Below are positions 5,803-8,641 of a DNA stretch of 8,641 bases, in pieces. The notes under the pieces are model-generated. The model saw nothing but the letters and a program-made list of their open reading frames with translations. It did not search any database and was not told the DNA's origin. The translations under genes were made by a program, and so were the position numbers. Each line of letters begins with the position of its first letter. Position 1 is the stretch's first letter. The stretch is from an uncultured Acidobacteriota bacterium (GTDB taxonomy: Bacteria > Acidobacteriota > Blastocatellia > Pyrinomonadales > Pyrinomonadaceae), in contig CADEFG010000175.1 in the NCBI GenBank assembly GCA_902826505.1, positions 1 through 8,641 of the forward strand, written 5' to 3'.

Positions 5803-8641
5803 AAAACGCAACAAAGCTATTTAATAACGCGCTAATTTCACTTTTCGGCTTATTTTTCGTCCTGACCGCTTTCGGCGCCGGCGAGGTTGATCCGACATTT
5901 ACCGCGACAGTTTCGAGAGAAAACGGATTTATCCGGCAAAGCGTCGTCCAGCCCGACGGGAAAATCCTGATCGCCGGCGAGTTTACGATAGTTTACGGTC
6001 GCGAAAGAGTAAATCTCGCCCGTCTGAATGCCGACGGCACGCTCGACACGACATTTAATCCGCCGCCATTTCCGTCGGGCGGCGCGGGCAGTGCCATCAA
6101 TTCGATGGGATTGCAGTCAGACGGCAAGATCATTGTCGGCGGTCAATTCGCCCAATTGGGCGCAATTCTCAGACGCGGGCTCGCCCGTCTCAACCCGGAT
6201 GGTTCTTTGGACGCGTCCTTTAACAACAGTCCGGCGCTCAACAATCTTTTTTTGATCTATGATATGAAGGTTCTGCCGGATAATAAAATCGTTTATCTCG
6301 GCGCGGAAAACTCGGTCAACACCTTGAAATTTTTAAACCCGGACGGAACGTTGATCGGTTCGATGAACTATTCGGGATCAAAAATCGCGATTCAGCCCGA
6401 CGGAAAATTCATTCTCTTTAATTCGAGCGGTTTTCTGGAAAGATACAATCAGAATTTAACGCCGGACATCACTTTTTCGCCGGTCTTGATTTCCGGTCAG
6501 CAAACCGACGATATTGCCGTCCAGGCGGATGGAAAAATTCTCGTCGGCGGACTTTTTTCGCTCGTCAACGGTTTTAATATCCCTAATTTCGTCCGGCTCA
6601 ACACAAACGGTTCGATCGATACTAATTTTAATTCGAATAACAGCGGTCCCGATAATTCGGTGATGAAAATTCTTCCGCAGCCTGACGGAAAAATATTTAT
6701 CGGCGGACGGTTTACCCATTACAATACGATCCTCAATGTCGGCGTCGCCAAACTCAATGCCGACGGCACGCTCGATACTTCGTTTAATACGACCCGACCT
6801 TACGCCGATATTTACGATCTCGATCTTCAAACGGACGGCAAGCTTTTGGTCAGCGGTTCGGCAAATTCGCCCGCCGCGCGACAGCTTGAAAGATTAAATC
6901 CGAACGGTTCATGGGATAATTCCTTCCGAACTTTTATCGGCGTTTACGGCAGGGGCAACAGATTGGCGATCCAGCCGGACAACAAAATTCTGGTGACCGG
7001 CAGTTTCGATCATGCCAACGAAGGTTCGACGCTCGCCGTCGCGCGTTTTTTGGCGGACGGCAATTTGGATTCGGTTTTCAATCAAAATTTCGTTCCCGGT
7101 TTGAATGAAATCTACGCTGTCGCACTCCAGCCGGACAATAAAATTCTCATCGGCTCCTCACTTTTTAATACCAGTCCGCGCCGTCTCAATCCCGACGGAT
7201 CAAGCGATCTGACGATCACGATTCCCGGCGACGCTTTGAATGACATTGCCGTCGAATCAAACGGCACCGTTTTGTTTGCCGGACGTTTTATTTCCGGACC
7301 GCAGGAATTGTCACGCTTCGGAAATCCGGCTTTGGACGTCCAGGCAAACGGCGATATTACACGCGTGATCGCCCTCGCCGACGGTAAAATTCTGGTCGCC
7401 GGCAATTTCACACAGATCAACGGCGTCAATCGCGGGCGGTTTGCGCGGCTTTTAAACGACGGAACGGTTGACACGACTTTCAATCCGCCGCTCGGCGCCA
7501 ACGCCCTGATCTACGATATGGTTTTGCAAGCGGACGGCAAGATCCTGATCGGCGGCGCATTTAACGGCGTGAACGGCGATACCACAAAAAGTTTTCTGGC
7601 GCGCTTAAACGGCGACGGTTCGCTCGACACGAGCTTCGCGCCCGTTTTGAACGCGTCCGTGACGGCGATCAAAATCCAACCCGACGGCAAGATCCTGATC
7701 GGCGGCACTTTCAGTTTGACGAACGGAATCGCGCGAAACCGGATCGCCAGATTGCAGGCGGACGGCACGAATGATCTGACTTTTGACCCGGGAACCGGAC
7801 CGAACAACACGGTCTGGGACATCGAGCTGCAATCGGACGGAAAAATTATCGTCGCCGGCGCGTTCAACAAATTCAACGACAAAACCGCCAGCGGCATTGT
7901 CAGATTATTAAATTCCGCCGCGCCGCTGCGTAAATTCTTCGACTACGACGGCGACGGTAAATCGGACGTTTCCGTTTTCCGCGCAAGTGAAAATAAATGG
8001 TACGTTCTCCAAAGCTCGAATTTCGCGGTTGTGCAGACCGTCTTTGCCGCAGCGGGCGATATTCCCGCGCCCGCCGATTTCGACGGCGACGGCAAAACCG
8101 ATCTTGCTATTTTTAGACCGTCCTCGGGCGATTGGTGGTATTTATCGAGCATCAACGGCGCTCAGGTCAATGTTCACTGGGGCGCGAGCGGCGATATTCC
8201 CAGACCATCGGATTTCGACGGTGACGGCAAAACCGATTTCGTTGTTTATCGCCCCAGCAACAGCGTTTGGTATCGGTTCGGTTCGACCGGCGCGACTTCG
8301 ATTCTCGCCTTTGGAATCGCCGAGGATAAGCCGCTCGTCGGCGATTTCGACGGCGACGGCAAATCCGATGTCGCCGTTTTCCGTCCTTCTTCGGGCGATT
8401 GGTGGTATCAGAGTTCTGCGAGCGGTCAATTTGTCTCGGTTCACTGGGGCGCATCGGGCGATGTTCCCGTTCCGGCGGATTACGACGGCGACGGCAGGAC
8501 GGATCTGGCAATTTATCGACCATCGAACGGCGGCTGGTTTATCGCGAACAGCGGAAACGGCAGTTTTACGATTCTCTCGTTCGGTTTAGCGGAAGACAAG
8601 CCGATCGCAGCAGATTACGACGGCGACGGACGAGCGGACAT
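5799..8641 (+). CDS. Secreted delta-60 repeat / FG-GAP (VCBS-like) repeat protein (C-terminus outside window)
   Basis: At least 947 residues with no in-frame stop. Residues 1-27 form a signal peptide: MKNATK, then a hydrophobic stretch through LISLFGLFFVLTAFG, with cleavage near AFGAG. Residues about 45-705 are 14 delta-60 repeats (DUF5122 beta-propeller family), each centred on QPDGKILIGG-F and ending ARLN-DGSLDTSFN. Residues 716 onward are FG-GAP/VCBS-like units of about 45 residues, each opening with a calcium-loop motif (F/Y)DGDGxxD and continuing AIFRPS-GDWWY. Both repeat types are expected to form beta-propellers, and the DxDGDG loops should bind calcium. The protein is therefore probably a secreted or surface-attached structural, adhesive or binding protein; no catalytic motif is visible. 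The start has a good ribosome site. The gene is divergent from DUF58 and is the only large plus-strand gene. Any sorting or anchoring signal lies past the edge. Confidence 0.93.
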   Translation, partial: MKNATKLFNNALISLFGLFFVLTAFGAGEVDPTFTATVSRENGFIRQSVVQPDGKILIAGEFTIVYGRERVNLARLNADGTLDTTFNPPPFPSGGAGSAINSMGLQSDGKIIVGGQFAQLGAILRRGLARLNPDGSLDASFNNSPALNNLFLIYDMKVLPDNKIVYLGAENSVNTLKFLNPDGTLIGSMNYSGSKIAIQPDGKFILFNSSGFLERYNQNLTPDITFSPVLISGQQTDDIAVQADGKILVGGLFSLVNGFNIPNFVRLNTNGSIDTNFNSNNSGPDNSVMKILPQPDGKIFIGGRFTHYNTILNVGVAKLNADGTLDTSFNTTRPYADIYDLDLQTDGKLLVSGSANSPAARQLERLNPNGSWDNSFRTFIGVYGRGNRLAIQPDNKILVTGSFDHANEGSTLAVARFLADGNLDSVFNQNFVPGLNEIYAVALQPDNKILIGSSLFNTSPRRLNPDGSSDLTITIPGDALNDIAVESNGTVLFAGRFISGPQELSRFGNPALDVQANGDITRVIALADGKILVAGNFTQINGVNRGRFARLLNDGTVDTTFNPPLGANALIYDMVLQADGKILIGGAFNGVNGDTTKSFLARLNGDGSLDTSFAPVLNASVTAIKIQPDGKILIGGTFSLTNGIARNRIARLQADGTNDLTFDPGTGPNNTVWDIELQSDGKIIVAGAFNKFNDKTASGIVRLLNSAAPLRKFFDYDGDGKSDVSVFRASENKWYVLQSSNFAVVQTVFAAAGDIPAPADFDGDGKTDLAIFRPSSGDWWYLSSINGAQVNVHWGASGDIPRPSDFDGDGKTDFVVYRPSNSVWYRFGSTGATSILAFGIAEDKPLVGDFDGDGKSDVAVFRPSSGDWWYQSSASGQFVSVHWGASGDVPVPADYDGDGRTDLAIYRPSNGGWFIANSGNGSFTILSFGLAEDKPIAADYDGDGRAD
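5949..7914 (+). repeat. Fourteen delta-60 repeats
   Basis: The conserved Q/L of the (Q)PDGK signature falls at residues 51, 106, 159, 199, 242, 294, 344, 392, 444, 486, 526, 577, 627 and 678. This gives a usual period of 48-55 residues, with short 40-43 residue steps after copies 3, 4, 9 and 10. Copies 3, 4, 9 and 10 are degenerate (for example LPDNKIVYLG and ESNGTVLFAG). Copies 12 and 13 share a 24-bp identical DNA stretch around GACGGCAAGATCCTGATC, hinting at more recent duplication or gene conversion. Confidence 0.9.
7944..8641 (+). repeat. FG-GAP/VCBS-like calcium-motif repeats in two alternating subtypes
   Basis: Units begin at 7944, 8079, 8214, 8346, 8481 and 8616 (the last truncated by the edge), with lengths of 45, 45, 44, 45 and 45 residues. 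Units 2 and 4 share GDWWY and VHWGASGD. Units 3 and 5 share FG(I/L)AEDKP. The repeating block is therefore a pair of units of about 267-270 bp. DNA copies include the identical TCGGGCGATTGGTGGTAT in units 2 and 4. Confidence 0.88.

Noticed and set aside
7112..7897. Minus-strand frames of about 128 codons antisense to the delta-60 repeats
   Set aside because: Their internal repetition mirrors the delta-60 units, so they are shadows.
7987..8589. A 200-codon plus-strand frame inside the FG-GAP region
   Set aside because: Its repeated pattern (PRxxSTxTAKPI) is the frame-shifted reading of the calcium-loop repeats, not a gene.
5949..8641. Regular DNA periodicity that could suggest a CRISPR-like or tandem array
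   Set aside because: The period is in frame and protein-level (delta-60 and FG-GAP units), with diverged rather than identical repeats.

Overview
The window reads as a piece of a bacterial chromosome of moderate GC content with AT-rich intergenic gaps. The gene content suggests the phylum Acidobacteriota, probably a Blastocatellia/Pyrinomonadaceae-like lineage. The reasons are a Pkn-type Ser/Thr kinase, an ECF sigma factor with a zinc-finger anti-sigma factor carrying a long extracytoplasmic tail, an exported DUF4097 protein, and a giant exported delta-60/FG-GAP protein. This placement is inference from protein style, not from a marker gene. No tRNA, rRNA, CRISPR array or insertion sequence with a transposase was seen.

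Layout. (1) 1-851, minus: N-terminal part of a cytosolic Ser/Thr protein kinase, cut by the window edge just before the expected APE motif. It has an unusually long repeat-bearing insert after DFG. (2) 852-1013: intergenic, with a convincing intrinsic terminator for the operon to its right and a possible kinase promoter. (3) 1014-3831, minus: a compact three-gene operon. In transcription order it holds an ECF sigma factor, a membrane-anchored zf-HC2 anti-sigma factor overlapping it by ATGA, and 17 bp further on a secreted DUF4097 protein. (4) 3832-4088: intergenic, with a possible sigma-operon promoter and a 129-bp element bounded by perfect 22-bp inverted repeats that are themselves hairpins (REP/BIME-like). 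(5) 4089-5537, minus: a DUF58 membrane protein. (6) 5538-5798: divergent intergenic region with a candidate promoter on each side, phased T-tracts and a possible 16-codon leader ORF. (7) 5799-8641+, plus: a secreted protein of more than 947 residues with 14 delta-60 repeats followed by at least five FG-GAP/VCBS-like calcium-motif repeats. It runs off the window.

How they fit. The central operon looks like a self-contained envelope-sensing cassette. The anti-sigma factor holds the sigma factor at the membrane, its periplasmic tail is available to sense a signal, and the co-transcribed DUF4097 protein is exported to the same compartment. The kinase, DUF58 protein and delta-60 protein are separate transcription units. 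Two of the largest genes (kinase and delta-60 protein) are open at the window edges, so their ends and domain counts are incomplete.
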